From: Eubacterium sp.
GTDB taxonomy: Bacteria > Bacillota > Clostridia > Oscillospirales > Acutalibacteraceae
DNA: 64,000 nt
Assembly: GCA_022511205.1 (NCBI GenBank)
Contig: JAFLRY010000005.1
Coordinates: 25,005 to 89,004, forward strand
Direction of reading: 5' to 3'
The position numbers and the translations under genes are program-made. Positions 17,119-26,448 of the stretch are shown piece by piece. The notes under the pieces are model-generated. The model saw only the letters and a program-made list of their open reading frames with translations, did no database searches and was not told where the DNA came from. Each line of letters opens with the position of its first letter. The stretch's first letter is position 1.

Positions 17119-18399
17119 TTATTTCTTTTTCTTTTTAAAGAAGCCGCGGAATTTCAGATCGTCGTCATCATCGTCAACCTCAAAATCATCGGGAGGGATC
17201 AGGCTGAGCTTCTCGCTCGTTCTTGTTTCCGTATGCTTTACGTTAAAAAAACTTTCAAAGGGAAGTCCGTCGCCGTCAGCAGCCTTTGCGGGCTCCATTT
17301 CAGGCTCTTCCGTGATCTCAGCAACGGGACGACCTTCTATCGGCGTGATTTCATCGGCAGTAAAAGCATTGATCGCCGACTTAACGTCATTGCCTTTGAT
17401 CGGAGACGTTAAATCGGTGAGTTCCTTGATCTCTTCGATCTCCTCTGCCTCTTCCGCTTTTTTCGCCTCTTTGATTTCTTCGGCTTTTTTCGGTTCTTTT
17501 ACCTCTTCGATCTCTTCGGCCTTTTCAACTTCCTCAGGAGTTTCGACCGCTTCGACTTTTTCAGTTTCCTCAGGGGCTTCCGCCGCTTCGGGCTTTTCGG
17601 CTTCCGCAGAGGGTTCTGCCTCTTCGGGCTTCTCCGGTTCTTTTGCCTCTTCGATTTCTTCCTTCTCTTCGGCTTTATCCTCTTCGATTTCTGCAGTTAC
17701 CTCTTCCTGCTGTGCGGGGGCTTCCTCTTCCACAGGCTCAGGCTCTGCTTCAGGCTCTTCCTGGGCGGCAGGCTGAGCCTCGCCATCATCAGCCTTTTCA
17801 GCAGGCACAACAATATCGATCACGCCGGACTTCAGCTCCTTAAGTCTCTCAAGCTCCTGCTCGTAAAGGGAAACGAGATTTGCCTTAAAGGCTTCCGACT
17901 CGCTCTTCAGGATAGAAGCAAGACTTTCGTGGCGTTCCTTCTCCTCTTTAGCCTTTGAGATAAGCTCGTTTGAGGTTGCCTTAACCTGATTCATAATATC
18001 ATTAGCGGCATTCTTGGCGTTGCTTAAAATGCCGTCTGCCTTCTCCTGAGCCTCGGAAGCAATGGCGTTCGCCGCCTCCGTTTTCTCCTTCGTGAGCTTG
18101 GCAACGTAATCACGGGCGTCTGAGATAAGCTTCTCAGCCTTTTCCTTAGCGGTCTTTGTGATCTCGCCGGCGGTTTTCTGAGCAGAAATAAGCGCCTCTT
18201 TTATAGTGTCCTCTTCTTCTCTGTATTCCACGATTTTGTTTGCAAGGATCTCCATTTTTCTATAGATCTCTTTGTTTTCCGCGTAAAGGGCGGCATAAGA
18301 CTGAGCGATCTCTTCAATAAACGCGTTCGTCTCTTCTATATCGTAACCGTTAGCCGATGTACGAAGCCTTTTTTCTTTGATTTGATTAGGTGTTAACAT
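17119..18399 (-). CDS. divIVA: DivIVA-domain protein with long acidic tail
   Basis: This is a 426-residue protein. Residues 1-60 form a DivIVA domain starting MLTPNQIKEKRLRTSANGYD, the membrane-targeting part, then a long coiled coil to about residue 200 rich in A, E and K. The region from about 205 to 350 is a repetitive Pro/Glu/Ala/Lys low-complexity linker, and the end is DDDDDLKFRGFFKKKKK. GGAGGGG precedes the ATG at 18397-18399. DivIVA marks cell poles and septa by sensing membrane curvature. Clustering with sepF, yggS and ileS is the standard Bacillota division-gene neighbourhood. The acidic linker is much longer than in B. subtilis DivIVA (164 aa). Confidence 0.92.
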   Translation of the reverse strand: MLTPNQIKEKRLRTSANGYDIEETNAFIEEIAQSYAALYAENKEIYRKMEILANKIVEYREEEDTIKEALISAQKTAGEITKTAKEKAEKLISDARDYVAKLTKEKTEAANAIASEAQEKADGILSNAKNAANDIMNQVKATSNELISKAKEEKERHESLASILKSESEAFKANLVSLYEQELERLKELKSGVIDIVVPAEKADDGEAQPAAQEEPEAEPEPVEEEAPAQQEEVTAEIEEDKAEEKEEIEEAKEPEKPEEAEPSAEAEKPEAAEAPEETEKVEAVETPEEVEKAEEIEEVKEPKKAEEIKEAKKAEEAEEIEEIKELTDLTSPIKGNDVKSAINAFTADEITPIEGRPVAEITEEPEMEPAKAADGDGLPFESFFNVKHTETRTSEKLSLIPPDDFEVDDDDDDLKFRGFFKKKKK

Positions 18400-18419
18400 A
18401 TTCTTCCCCTCCAAAAATA

Positions 18420-18914
18420 TTACATAAACATACCGTTGTGCTCAAGCTCATCAAGAATATCGTCTCCAAGCACGTCAACGTTATAAGGCGTTATGATATA
18501 CGTACTGTTGGCCACTCTCCTGACTGAGCCCTCAACCGCATAGGCAACGCCGCTTAAAAAATCCAGCATTCGTCTTGCGATCTCACGGTTTGTTGATTCC
18601 AAATTAAGAACGACTGTGCGCTTCGCTTTCAGATTATCGGCGATGCTCTGAGCCTCGCTGAACTGCTCGGGCTTTACAAGAACCACCTGCACCTGCGCCG
18701 TTGTGTGAATATTAACAACCTTATCCGAATCCGAACGGAATCGGTGAAGTCTTTCGGTTTTTTCTTCCCTGGGAACGCTTACCTCTCTGGTCTGCCTTCT
18801 TTGCCTTGAGGCATGGGGTACTTCAAAATCAGAAGAGGTATCTCCGTAGAAATCATCAAAATCATCCTCAGGTCTCTCTTTGAAGATGTCGGAAAACTTG
18901 TCCAAAAAGCTCAT
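18420..18914 (-). CDS. sepF: Cell division protein SepF
   Basis: This is a 164-residue SepF: an N-terminal amphipathic membrane-binding helix (MSFLDKFSDIFK), a disordered linker, and the C-terminal domain with VVLVKPEQFSEAQSIADNLK, VVLNLESTNREIARRMLDFLSGV and AVEGSVRRVANSTYIITP. SepF polymerises into rings, binds the FtsZ tail and anchors the Z ring. AGGAGG precedes the start. It lies between yggS and divIVA, the conserved order. Confidence 0.96.
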   Translation of the reverse strand: MSFLDKFSDIFKERPEDDFDDFYGDTSSDFEVPHASRQRRQTREVSVPREEKTERLHRFRSDSDKVVNIHTTAQVQVVLVKPEQFSEAQSIADNLKAKRTVVLNLESTNREIARRMLDFLSGVAYAVEGSVRRVANSTYIITPYNVDVLGDDILDELEHNGMFM

Positions 18915-18925
18915 ATTCTATCCTC

Positions 18926-19624
18926 CTAAAAGTATTTTCTTGCGCCAAAGATGGCCGAACCTACTCTGACGATATTTGATCCCTCAGCAACAGCGGCTTC
19001 AAAATCGCCGCTCATTCCCATAGACAAAATATCCATATCTACATTATCTATTTTTTTCGCTTTAATGTCAATGAAATATTGCCTCATTTCGGCAAAATAA
19101 CGGCGCGCCTCGTTTTCGTTTTCACAAATCGGAGGTATCGTCATAAGACCTTTTATCTTAATTCCGCCAAGCGGCGCGATCTCACAAAGTGCCTGCTCCA
19201 GTTCCTCGATATAAATGCCGCTCTTGCTTTCCTCTTTGCCGATATTCACTTCAATAAGGCAATCGGTAACAAGCCTCTTGGCCAGCGAGACCTTTGATAT
19301 TTCCTTTGCCAGCTTGAGGGACGAAACGGATTCTATCATATCCACCTCGCCAACGATCTGGCGAACCTTATTCGTTTGAAGATGGCCGATAAGGTGGCGC
19401 TCAACGCCCTCTAAATTCAGCTCGTCTTTCTTGCCAAGATACTCCTGAACTCTGTTTTCACCGATTAGATCGGCGCCAAGCTCAATAGCCGCGTTTATGT
19501 AAGCGGGCTCAACCGTTTTCGTAACGCACATCAGGCGAACGTCATTTTCGCTTCTGCCCGCCTTAACGGCGCTTTCGCGAACCTGATCGAGAACCCTTTT
19601 GTAATTCTCTCTGACTGAATTCAA
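18926..19624 (-). CDS. yggS: YggS-family PLP homeostasis protein
   Basis: This is a protein of about 232 residues binding pyridoxal phosphate on a fold like alanine racemase. VTKTV carries the PLP lysine, and GENRVQEYLGK, HLIGHLQTNK and LSMGMSGDFEAAV match PLPBP. The start is set at TTG (19622-19624): GAGG lies five bases upstream and the family's usual start (xNLxxVRExI) then aligns; an ATG 13 codons earlier overlaps the previous gene and has no spacing for a ribosome site. PLPBP buffers free PLP and amino acid metabolism and sits in division clusters without a known division role. Confidence 0.93.
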   Translation of the reverse strand: MNSVRENYKRVLDQVRESAVKAGRSENDVRLMCVTKTVEPAYINAAIELGADLIGENRVQEYLGKKDELNLEGVERHLIGHLQTNKVRQIVGEVDMIESVSSLKLAKEISKVSLAKRLVTDCLIEVNIGKEESKSGIYIEELEQALCEIAPLGGIKIKGLMTIPPICENENEARRYFAEMRQYFIDIKAKKIDNVDMDILSMGMSGDFEAAVAEGSNIVRVGSAIFGARKYF

Positions 19625-19634
19625 TCTTTCCTCA

Positions 19635-20879
19635 TTAAGCAAAAACTTTTCCGTCTTTAACATCCTTTCCGCGAATTATTATTTCATCATACAGCTTGAT
19701 CCCGTTTTTAACGTCAGGATCGTTATAGCTTAAAATAACGTAATCCTCTCCTGTATAGAGAATATCGGCTTTTCTCCATTTCGCTATGTTGGAAACAAGC
19801 GCGTAAACGCCGGTTTCACCGTCAAGATCGTGAACGGCAGAGGAGCTCATTTTTATTCCCGTATAAGCTTTCAGCCTGATCTCAATATCCTCAACACGCA
19901 TTGAGGATATCTCGCTGTTCATCTCATTGCAGGATAAAACGAGAAGCGTTTGCGTATCTCCGAGAGACACGTTTGCTCCGCTCACCAGCTTGCAACTGAA
20001 TGTTTTATTTGCCGATTTCACGTAAACGTCTAAATTATTTCCGTTTTTAAGGCCGATAACGTCCTCGGCATCTACGATACAGCACAGATACCAAACGTAG
20101 CTTCTTATTATTTTTCCGCTCCCGAGAACCGTTCCTTCGGCGGAATTTGCCTTAGCGAGATAGCTGTTGAAGGTGTCCATATCAAGCTCCTTAACCAAGG
20201 AATAATCAAAGGCATCCTCGCAGCCGTCCGTATATTTTGAATAATAACCTGATTTTTCAGCTGTTATGTAACCGGTCGGCTTGCAGGCGCTGATATTGAT
20301 CGCTTCGATTTTATCGTTGAGCTCCTGAAGTACCGTTGAAAAATCTATTTGGTCGCCTATCAAAAGAGATCTTTTCGTAAAGCCGTCATTCAAGCTATAA
20401 GAATAGTTCTGCGCTCCTTGAGCATCGCCGCGCGCGGCGGAACGAATAAAACCGTTAACGTCGGAAACGATCCCGCTTTCGAGCCTCTCTACATCCATAA
20501 CGCTGCCTACGGCTACATTTACCATATCAATATAGTATTGGCGTTCCCGCTCAAGCTCCAGATAATTTGAATACTGCTGGGCGTTTTCGGAAGAGGAAAA
20601 AAGCATTGCGATGCTTCCCCCTGCGGCAACCTTTTCACCGTTTGATACGGTGGCAACGGCAACGCCGTCTCCTGAGGCCGCCTGCTTCTCATCTCTGATA
20701 ATGAGAGCCTGCGTGTTAACAGTATCGTAAACCGTGGCAACGTATGCCGTTTGCGTTTTCAGGCTAACGTTTAAAACGCTGAAGCACTGAATAGCAACAA
20801 ACGCCAAAATAGCCAGCACTATCGCCGCCATAACGATATTCTGCTTCGAGTTATTTGATTTTTGCTTTTTATCAGCCAT
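19635..20879 (-). CDS. HlyD-like membrane protein in the division cluster
   Basis: This is a 414-residue protein with a charged N-terminus, one membrane helix (about residues 15-37) and a long exterior region resembling a membrane-fusion adaptor: RDEKQAASGDGVAVATVSNGEKVAAGGSIA near residue 57-85 is a lipoyl-like half motif, followed by a helical hairpin and beta domains. In Clostridia such HlyD-like proteins regularly sit beside yggS-sepF without an exporter partner, as here. A role in the envelope at the division site is inference from position. It overlaps miaA by eight bases. Confidence 0.78.
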   Translation of the reverse strand: MADKKQKSNNSKQNIVMAAIVLAILAFVAIQCFSVLNVSLKTQTAYVATVYDTVNTQALIIRDEKQAASGDGVAVATVSNGEKVAAGGSIAMLFSSSENAQQYSNYLELERERQYYIDMVNVAVGSVMDVERLESGIVSDVNGFIRSAARGDAQGAQNYSYSLNDGFTKRSLLIGDQIDFSTVLQELNDKIEAINISACKPTGYITAEKSGYYSKYTDGCEDAFDYSLVKELDMDTFNSYLAKANSAEGTVLGSGKIIRSYVWYLCCIVDAEDVIGLKNGNNLDVYVKSANKTFSCKLVSGANVSLGDTQTLLVLSCNEMNSEISSMRVEDIEIRLKAYTGIKMSSSAVHDLDGETGVYALVSNIAKWRKADILYTGEDYVILSYNDPDVKNGIKLYDEIIIRGKDVKDGKVFA

Positions 20880-21786
20880 TCAAAAATTCCCTGCTTTTTT
20901 TAACGGCGGCGGATACGATATCCTCCTCATCGGCGTAAATCCAAACCGCGTTTTCTCTTTTTTTAAACCACGTCAGCTGCCTTTTGGCATAGTGGCGCGT
21001 TTCCTTTTTTAAATTCTCCGCCGCTTCTTCGAGGCTTATCTCGCCTTCGATGCAGGGCTTCAATTCCTTATGCCCGATTGCCTGGGCGGAGGTTTTCCCC
21101 GAGCCTTCAAGGCAGTGCTTTGCTTCATCAAGCAGCCCGTTTTGAAGCATTAAATCAACTCGGCGGTTTATCCTGCCGTAAAGCGTTTCTCTGTTTTTAT
21201 ACCCCACAACGAAGTATAAAACCTCGTACGGCGATTCCTCAAGCCGCGATTCCTTATTCTGGCTGCTCTTTGTTTTGCCTGAGGAATAATATATCTCCAG
21301 AGCCCGCGCGACCCTTGTTTTATTATTTTTGTGAATTTTCTCCGCCGCCGCCGGGTCTATTGCAACAAGCTCATCATACAGCTCGTCTATATCCTTTTTC
21401 ATCAGGCGCTCACGAAGCTCAAAATCCGTATCAGCCTGAACGAATTTGATATTATCAATAAAACTGTCTATGAAAAGCCCCGTGCCGCCAACGATTATCG
21501 GAACGTTTCCCCTTTCGGTTATATCGCCGACCGCCTTTTCGGCGAGAGCGCAGAAATCCGAAACGGAAAAAACTTCATCTCTGTTCAGAAATTCCACAAG
21601 ATGATGAGGAACTTCGCTCTTTTCCTCAGGTGTGGGTGCGGCGGTGGCAATGCTCATATCCTTGTAGATCTGCATTGAATCGGCGGAAATTATCTCGCCG
21701 CCAACTGCCTTTGCAAGCTCGATCCCAAGCGCCGTTTTGCCGCTTGCGGTAGGGCCTGCTACAACTATCAGCTTCGTTTTCATCAT
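20872..21786 (-). CDS. miaA: tRNA dimethylallyltransferase
   Basis: This is a 304-residue MiaA that adds a dimethylallyl group to A37 of tRNAs reading UNN codons. The P-loop GPTASGKTALG, the SADSMQIYKDM motif, GGTGLF and the RRVDLM region are intact. The start ATG overlaps the mutL stop (ATGATGA), and the end overlaps the HlyD-like gene. The product is the substrate provider for MiaB, encoded 5 kb upstream in the same run. The mutS-mutL-miaA order is widely conserved. Confidence 0.96.
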   Translation of the reverse strand: MMKTKLIVVAGPTASGKTALGIELAKAVGGEIISADSMQIYKDMSIATAAPTPEEKSEVPHHLVEFLNRDEVFSVSDFCALAEKAVGDITERGNVPIIVGGTGLFIDSFIDNIKFVQADTDFELRERLMKKDIDELYDELVAIDPAAAEKIHKNNKTRVARALEIYYSSGKTKSSQNKESRLEESPYEVLYFVVGYKNRETLYGRINRRVDLMLQNGLLDEAKHCLEGSGKTSAQAIGHKELKPCIEGEISLEEAAENLKKETRHYAKRQLTWFKKRENAVWIYADEEDIVSAAVKKSREFLNG

Positions 21787-23672
21787 TGTATTCTTCCAAA
21801 CTGTTTTTCAAGTTCATATTTTGAGATCTTTATCATAACGGGCCTGCCATGGGGGCAATAGCGGATATCCGACATTGAAAGCAGTTTTTTCACGAACAGC
21901 TCTCTTTCCTGCGGAGAAGTATAGTCCCCGCCCTTAACCGCGCTTCTGCAGGCGGTGGAATGGAATATCCAATCCATTTTATCCGGCTCGATATCGGTTT
22001 TATGCTCTAAAAGCTTTTGGGCTATTTCAATGATAAGGTCTTTTACGTCTGCGCCGTCAAGCATTGCGGGGGTTTCACGCACGATCACAGAGGTATTGCC
22101 GAAATCCTCGGCATCAAAGCCGCATTTCGAAAGAAGCTCTAAATTCTCAAGTATAGCGCCGTATTCCTCCGGCGCGAGCTTTACAGCCGTGGGAGACAGA
22201 AGGATCTGCGAGTTGATCACGGTCTGCGCCTTTAATCGCTCGTAATTCATTCTTTCGTGCGCCGCGTGCTTGTCTATATAATAAAGATCGTTTTCGATTT
22301 CAACGATTATGTATGTCTTGAACGCTTCGCCAACAATTTTGAAATCGGGAATTTCTTCTTTTTCCTCTGCAGGTTGCTCAGGCTCTTCAAATTCGATATC
22401 GATCGGCTCTTTTTCTTTAAACCGCTTTTCTACTTCGATCGATTTGTTTACGGTGATAGAAACATCCGCCTTTTCCTCTTCAACGGGATTTACCATATCC
22501 ATTTTAACAGGCGGTCTGCTCGCTTCAAGCCTCCACGGATTCGCTTCATCGTTCATTGAAAACCTTATCTGCTTCGGCTTTTCCTCTTTTTTGAAGAAAT
22601 CGATCTTTGCGGAATAGGTCTGCTGAGCCTTTGCGGGAGCGCTTTTTACGCCGAGATCAGGAAATTTACCCTCTTTAACGGTATTCTGATTCTCAATAGC
22701 CGTCTTTACTCCGTAATAGATCAGATTGAATACGGGGCGCTCGTTTACGAAGCGCACCTCGATCTTTGCGGGATGAACGTTCACGTCCACAAGCTTCGGA
22801 TCGATTTCAAGGTTTAAAACGCAGGCAGGAAATTTGCCTGTCATTATGGAATTTTTATACGCCTGCTCCAGCGCCGCCATAGCAGTTGCGCTCTTAACGA
22901 ATCTGCCGTTTATGAAGAAAAACTGCATCGCCCTGCTTTTGCGGGAGCGGTGTGGTATACTTGTGAAGCCGCTGACCCTCATTCCCTCAAAGGAATAATC
23001 AACGCCGATAAGCGTGTCGGAAAGCTCGGAGCCGAAGGTTGAATAGATAGCGCCTTTAAGATCGCCGTTTCCGGAGGTTATAAGCATCTGCTTATCGTCT
23101 CGGATAAAGCGGAAGGATATCTCGGGATGCGAGATCGCGGCTCTGTCCACCACGCCCTGAACGGAATTCGCTTCGGTAACGTCCTTTTTTAAAAACTTCA
23201 TTCTGGCGGGAACGTTGAAAAATACGTCTCTCACAACTACGGTTGTTCCCTGCGGACAGCCCGCTTCTGAAAAATCAATTTCCTCGCCGCCGGCGATTTC
23301 ATATCGCGTACCGGTTTCCTCGTTTTCCGCCTTTGTGAGAAGCTCCACCTTTGAAACGGCGGCAATTGAAGCCATCGCTTCCCCTCTGAATCCAAGGGTG
23401 GAAATGGAATCAAGATCCGCGCCTGTTGCTATCTTAGAGGTGGCGTGGGATATAAATACCTTTCGAACGTCCTCCTTAGCGATACCGCAGCCGTCGTCCG
23501 TTATGCGAATATACGTTGTTCCGCCGTTTTTTATTTCAACTGTGATGTGCTTCGCGCCCGCGTCTATGGAATTTTCGAGCATTTCCTTAACGATGCTCAT
23601 AGGGCGTTCAACGACTTCGCCCGCCGCTATGAGGCTATAGACCTCCTTTGGCAAAACGTTTATTCTCGGCAT
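21783..23672 (-). CDS. mutL: DNA mismatch repair protein MutL
   Basis: This is a 629-residue MutL. The GHKL ATPase is in residues 1-330 (GEVVERPMSIVKEMLENSIDAG, DDGCGI, GFRGEAMASI), then a variable Pro/Glu-rich linker, and the C-terminal dimerisation domain. The endonuclease motif is present as DKHAAHERMNYE, with ACRSAVKGGD and CPHGRPV nearby, so this MutL should nick DNA as in organisms lacking MutH. AGAGAGGTGAT precedes the ATG. It lies 32 bases after mutS. Confidence 0.96.
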   Translation of the reverse strand: MPRINVLPKEVYSLIAAGEVVERPMSIVKEMLENSIDAGAKHITVEIKNGGTTYIRITDDGCGIAKEDVRKVFISHATSKIATGADLDSISTLGFRGEAMASIAAVSKVELLTKAENEETGTRYEIAGGEEIDFSEAGCPQGTTVVVRDVFFNVPARMKFLKKDVTEANSVQGVVDRAAISHPEISFRFIRDDKQMLITSGNGDLKGAIYSTFGSELSDTLIGVDYSFEGMRVSGFTSIPHRSRKSRAMQFFFINGRFVKSATAMAALEQAYKNSIMTGKFPACVLNLEIDPKLVDVNVHPAKIEVRFVNERPVFNLIYYGVKTAIENQNTVKEGKFPDLGVKSAPAKAQQTYSAKIDFFKKEEKPKQIRFSMNDEANPWRLEASRPPVKMDMVNPVEEEKADVSITVNKSIEVEKRFKEKEPIDIEFEEPEQPAEEKEEIPDFKIVGEAFKTYIIVEIENDLYYIDKHAAHERMNYERLKAQTVINSQILLSPTAVKLAPEEYGAILENLELLSKCGFDAEDFGNTSVIVRETPAMLDGADVKDLIIEIAQKLLEHKTDIEPDKMDWIFHSTACRSAVKGGDYTSPQERELFVKKLLSMSDIRYCPHGRPVMIKISKYELEKQFGRIQ

Positions 23673-23704
23673 TTATATCACCTCTCTTCCTCACTGAAAA
23701 TTCC

Positions 23705-26329
23705 TTAAAGCTCTTCGGACTTTTTCTTTAAATCGTAAAGCGTTTGCATCGCCTCAATGGGCGTTAACGTGTTTACGTCTATCGTCTTTAAAATCTCAAT
23801 TATTTCGTTTTTGCCGTTCGCCGCGAAATTGTACTGAATGCTTTCCTCTTCCTCGATCACGGCTTCTTCGGCTTTGAATTTTATATCTATCTTGTTCTGT
23901 TCGATTTCTTTTAAAATGACCTTGGCGCGCTTAACAACGGAATCGGGAACGCCCGCAAGCTTGGCAACTTCAATACCGAAGCTTTGATCTGCTCCGCCCC
24001 GAACGATCCTGCGCAGGAAAGTAATATCGTCGCCGCGCTTTTTAACGGCAATAGAGTAATTTTTCACGCCGTCAAGCATGGCTTCCATATCGGTAAGCTC
24101 GTGATAATGGGTGGCGAAAAGGGTTTTCGCGCCGAGGGTTTTCTTTTTGCAGACAAATTCCAATACGGCGCGGGCGATGCTCATGCCGTCAAAGGTCGAT
24201 GTGCCTCTGCCGATCTCGTCAAGAATAACGAGGCTGTTTTCCGTAGCGTTTTTGAGAATGGATGAAACCTCGTTCATCTCCACCATAAAGGTGGACTGAC
24301 CCGTTGCCAGATCGTCCGACGCGCCGACTCTCGTAAATATCGCGTCAACGATACCGACATTCGCCGATTTCGCCGGAACGAATGAACCGATCTGAGCCAG
24401 AAGCACGATAAGCGCGGTCTGGCGCATATAGGTGGATTTACCGGCCATATTCGGTCCTGTGATTATGGCACAGCGGTTTTCGTTTTTATCAAGCACCGTA
24501 TCGTTCGGCACGAAGGGCGCGCCGTCAAGCAGGGCTTCAACAACGGGATGTCTGCCGTCCTTAATATCGATAACACCGTTCGTGTTCAACTGCGGGCAGA
24601 TGTAATTGTTGTTTACGGCAACCTCCGCAAGACCTGCCAGTACGTCCAGCATGGCAAGCGCCTTGGCGGTGCGGTGGATCCTCTCCACCTCCGCCGCAAC
24701 GGTGTTTCGCACGGCGCAGAAAACCTCGTATTCAAGGGCGATCACCCTGTCCTTCGCGCCGAGTATCTTGCCCTCGAGCTCCTTGAGCTCTTGGGTGATA
24801 TATCTTTCACAGTTTGAAAGCGTCTGTTTTCTTATGTAGGTTTCAGGCACCATTTCCTTAAAGGAATTCGTGACCTCAATATAGTAGCCGAAAACGCGGT
24901 TGTAGCCCACCTTAAGCTTCGGAATACCCGTTTCCTCTCTCTGCTGAGCCTCTATGGAAGCGATGATACCCGCGCCGTCCTCCATAATGGATTTCAGGCT
25001 GTCTATCTCCTCGTTATAGCCCTCTTTTATCATTCCGCCCTCGCGAAGAGTAAAGGGTGGCTCGTCCACTATAGCGTTTTCAATAAGCTCCTCCACGTCG
25101 GCAAGAAGATCGATGTTGCTTTCAATATCCTTTAACAGCGCCGAAGAGGAAGCGGCTATCTCACTTTTGATCTCCGGAAGCTTTGCGATAGTATTTTGCA
25201 GCGCCTTCAATTCCTTGGCGTTCGCCGTGCCGTAGGCTATGCGCGTCATCAAACGCTCAATATCGTTTATGCCCGCGAGAGAAGCTCTGAGCTTGTCTCT
25301 TTTGATAGGATCGTCCGCCAGCTCGCCGATGGAATTCTGCCTTTTTGATATCATTGAAACAGACATCAGCGGCCTTTCAAGCCAGCTTTTGATAAGGCGC
25401 TTGCCCATCGCGGTTTTCGTTTTATCGATAACCCAAAGGAGCGAATGCTTCTTATCGCCGCTCATCATGGATTTCGTAAGCTCAAGATTTCTTCTTGCGC
25501 TGATATCCAGCTTCATATATTCTTCTTTATCAAAGAAATCTATATCCGCCGGGGCTTCTATGGAATCCTTTTTCTGAACCGTTTTAAGATAATCGATAAC
25601 AGCGCCGAGAGCGCCAACTGCAGCTCTGCTGTGGCCAAGCTTAAGCGAATCTATTTCTTCCTTTTTCAGCGTTTCAAGAATGAGATCGGCGGCTGTGTCA
25701 AAATCAAATTTAATATCGTCCAGCAGCTGAAGCTCCGCTGAAAGGCGGGATTTTGTGAATTTCGCCACGTCCGTAAAATCAAGCGCGCCGGAGTTAACGA
25801 GTATCTCCTTTGGCTGATAGGTTGAAAGCTGATTGATGATCTGCTCCTGCAAATCCTCGCCGTCTATAACGGTGATATGAAATTCGCAGGTGGAAATATC
25901 GGCAAAGCAAAGCCCCGTTTCCTTTTCACCCTTGCATATGGAGCAGAGATAATTGTTCACCGTATCGTCAAGCATACTGCTTTCAATTACAGTACCGGGG
26001 GTGATGATCCTTATGACATCTCTTTTAACGATCCCCTTGGCAAGCTTCGGATCCTCCACCTGCTCACAGATGGCAACCTTGTAGCCCCTTGCCACCAGCT
26101 TTGCTATGTAGCTGTCCGCCGAATGAAACGGCACGCCGCACATGGGCGCACGCTCCTCCTGCCCACAATCCCTGCCTGTAAGAACGAGATCGAGCTCTGC
26201 GGAGGCGATTTTAGCATCGTCAAAAAACATCTCATAAAAATCACCAAGGCGGAAAAACAACAGCATGCCCGGATATTCACTTTTGATATCAAAATATTGC
26301 TTCATCATAGGCGATAATCCGCTTGCCAT
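23705..26329 (-). CDS. mutS: DNA mismatch repair protein MutS
   Basis: This is an 874-residue MutS that recognises mismatches. The mismatch-reading Phe-x-Glu is in GDFYEMF (near residue 30), and the ATPase has GPNMAGKST and VILDEIGRGTSTFDG, followed by TLFATHYHEL. All five MutS domains fit the length. GAGGAGG precedes the ATG. It is followed by mutL and preceded, after a 119-base gap, by the ylbF-like gene. Confidence 0.98.
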   Translation of the reverse strand: MASGLSPMMKQYFDIKSEYPGMLLFFRLGDFYEMFFDDAKIASAELDLVLTGRDCGQEERAPMCGVPFHSADSYIAKLVARGYKVAICEQVEDPKLAKGIVKRDVIRIITPGTVIESSMLDDTVNNYLCSICKGEKETGLCFADISTCEFHITVIDGEDLQEQIINQLSTYQPKEILVNSGALDFTDVAKFTKSRLSAELQLLDDIKFDFDTAADLILETLKKEEIDSLKLGHSRAAVGALGAVIDYLKTVQKKDSIEAPADIDFFDKEEYMKLDISARRNLELTKSMMSGDKKHSLLWVIDKTKTAMGKRLIKSWLERPLMSVSMISKRQNSIGELADDPIKRDKLRASLAGINDIERLMTRIAYGTANAKELKALQNTIAKLPEIKSEIAASSSALLKDIESNIDLLADVEELIENAIVDEPPFTLREGGMIKEGYNEEIDSLKSIMEDGAGIIASIEAQQREETGIPKLKVGYNRVFGYYIEVTNSFKEMVPETYIRKQTLSNCERYITQELKELEGKILGAKDRVIALEYEVFCAVRNTVAAEVERIHRTAKALAMLDVLAGLAEVAVNNNYICPQLNTNGVIDIKDGRHPVVEALLDGAPFVPNDTVLDKNENRCAIITGPNMAGKSTYMRQTALIVLLAQIGSFVPAKSANVGIVDAIFTRVGASDDLATGQSTFMVEMNEVSSILKNATENSLVILDEIGRGTSTFDGMSIARAVLEFVCKKKTLGAKTLFATHYHELTDMEAMLDGVKNYSIAVKKRGDDITFLRRIVRGGADQSFGIEVAKLAGVPDSVVKRAKVILKEIEQNKIDIKFKAEEAVIEEEESIQYNFAANGKNEIIEILKTIDVNTLTPIEAMQTLYDLKKKSEEL

Positions 26330-26360
26330 TGATTTTCCTCCTCAATAATCGCGTTAGCAG

Positions 26361-26425
26361 GTTGTGAAGCAAGCTCAATACTTGCTTCAGCCCGCTCTCT
26401 CAACCTTAGGTCAGCACCACCTGAC
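26361..26425. repeat. Small palindromic sequence between ylbF and mutS
   Basis: TGAAGCAAG and CTTGCTTCA form a perfect 9-base hairpin around seven bases. Outside it GGTTG on the left answers CAACC on the right, giving imperfect ends like those of the structured element at 48.9 kb (CTCAACCTTA). Next to it GGTCAG-CACCAC-CTGACC forms a second hairpin followed by GTTTT on the plus strand. It may be a short remnant or relative of that element, or an intra-operon RNA structure. Confidence 0.35.
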
Positions 26426-26448
26426 CGTTTTAAAATTTATCTGCCGAA

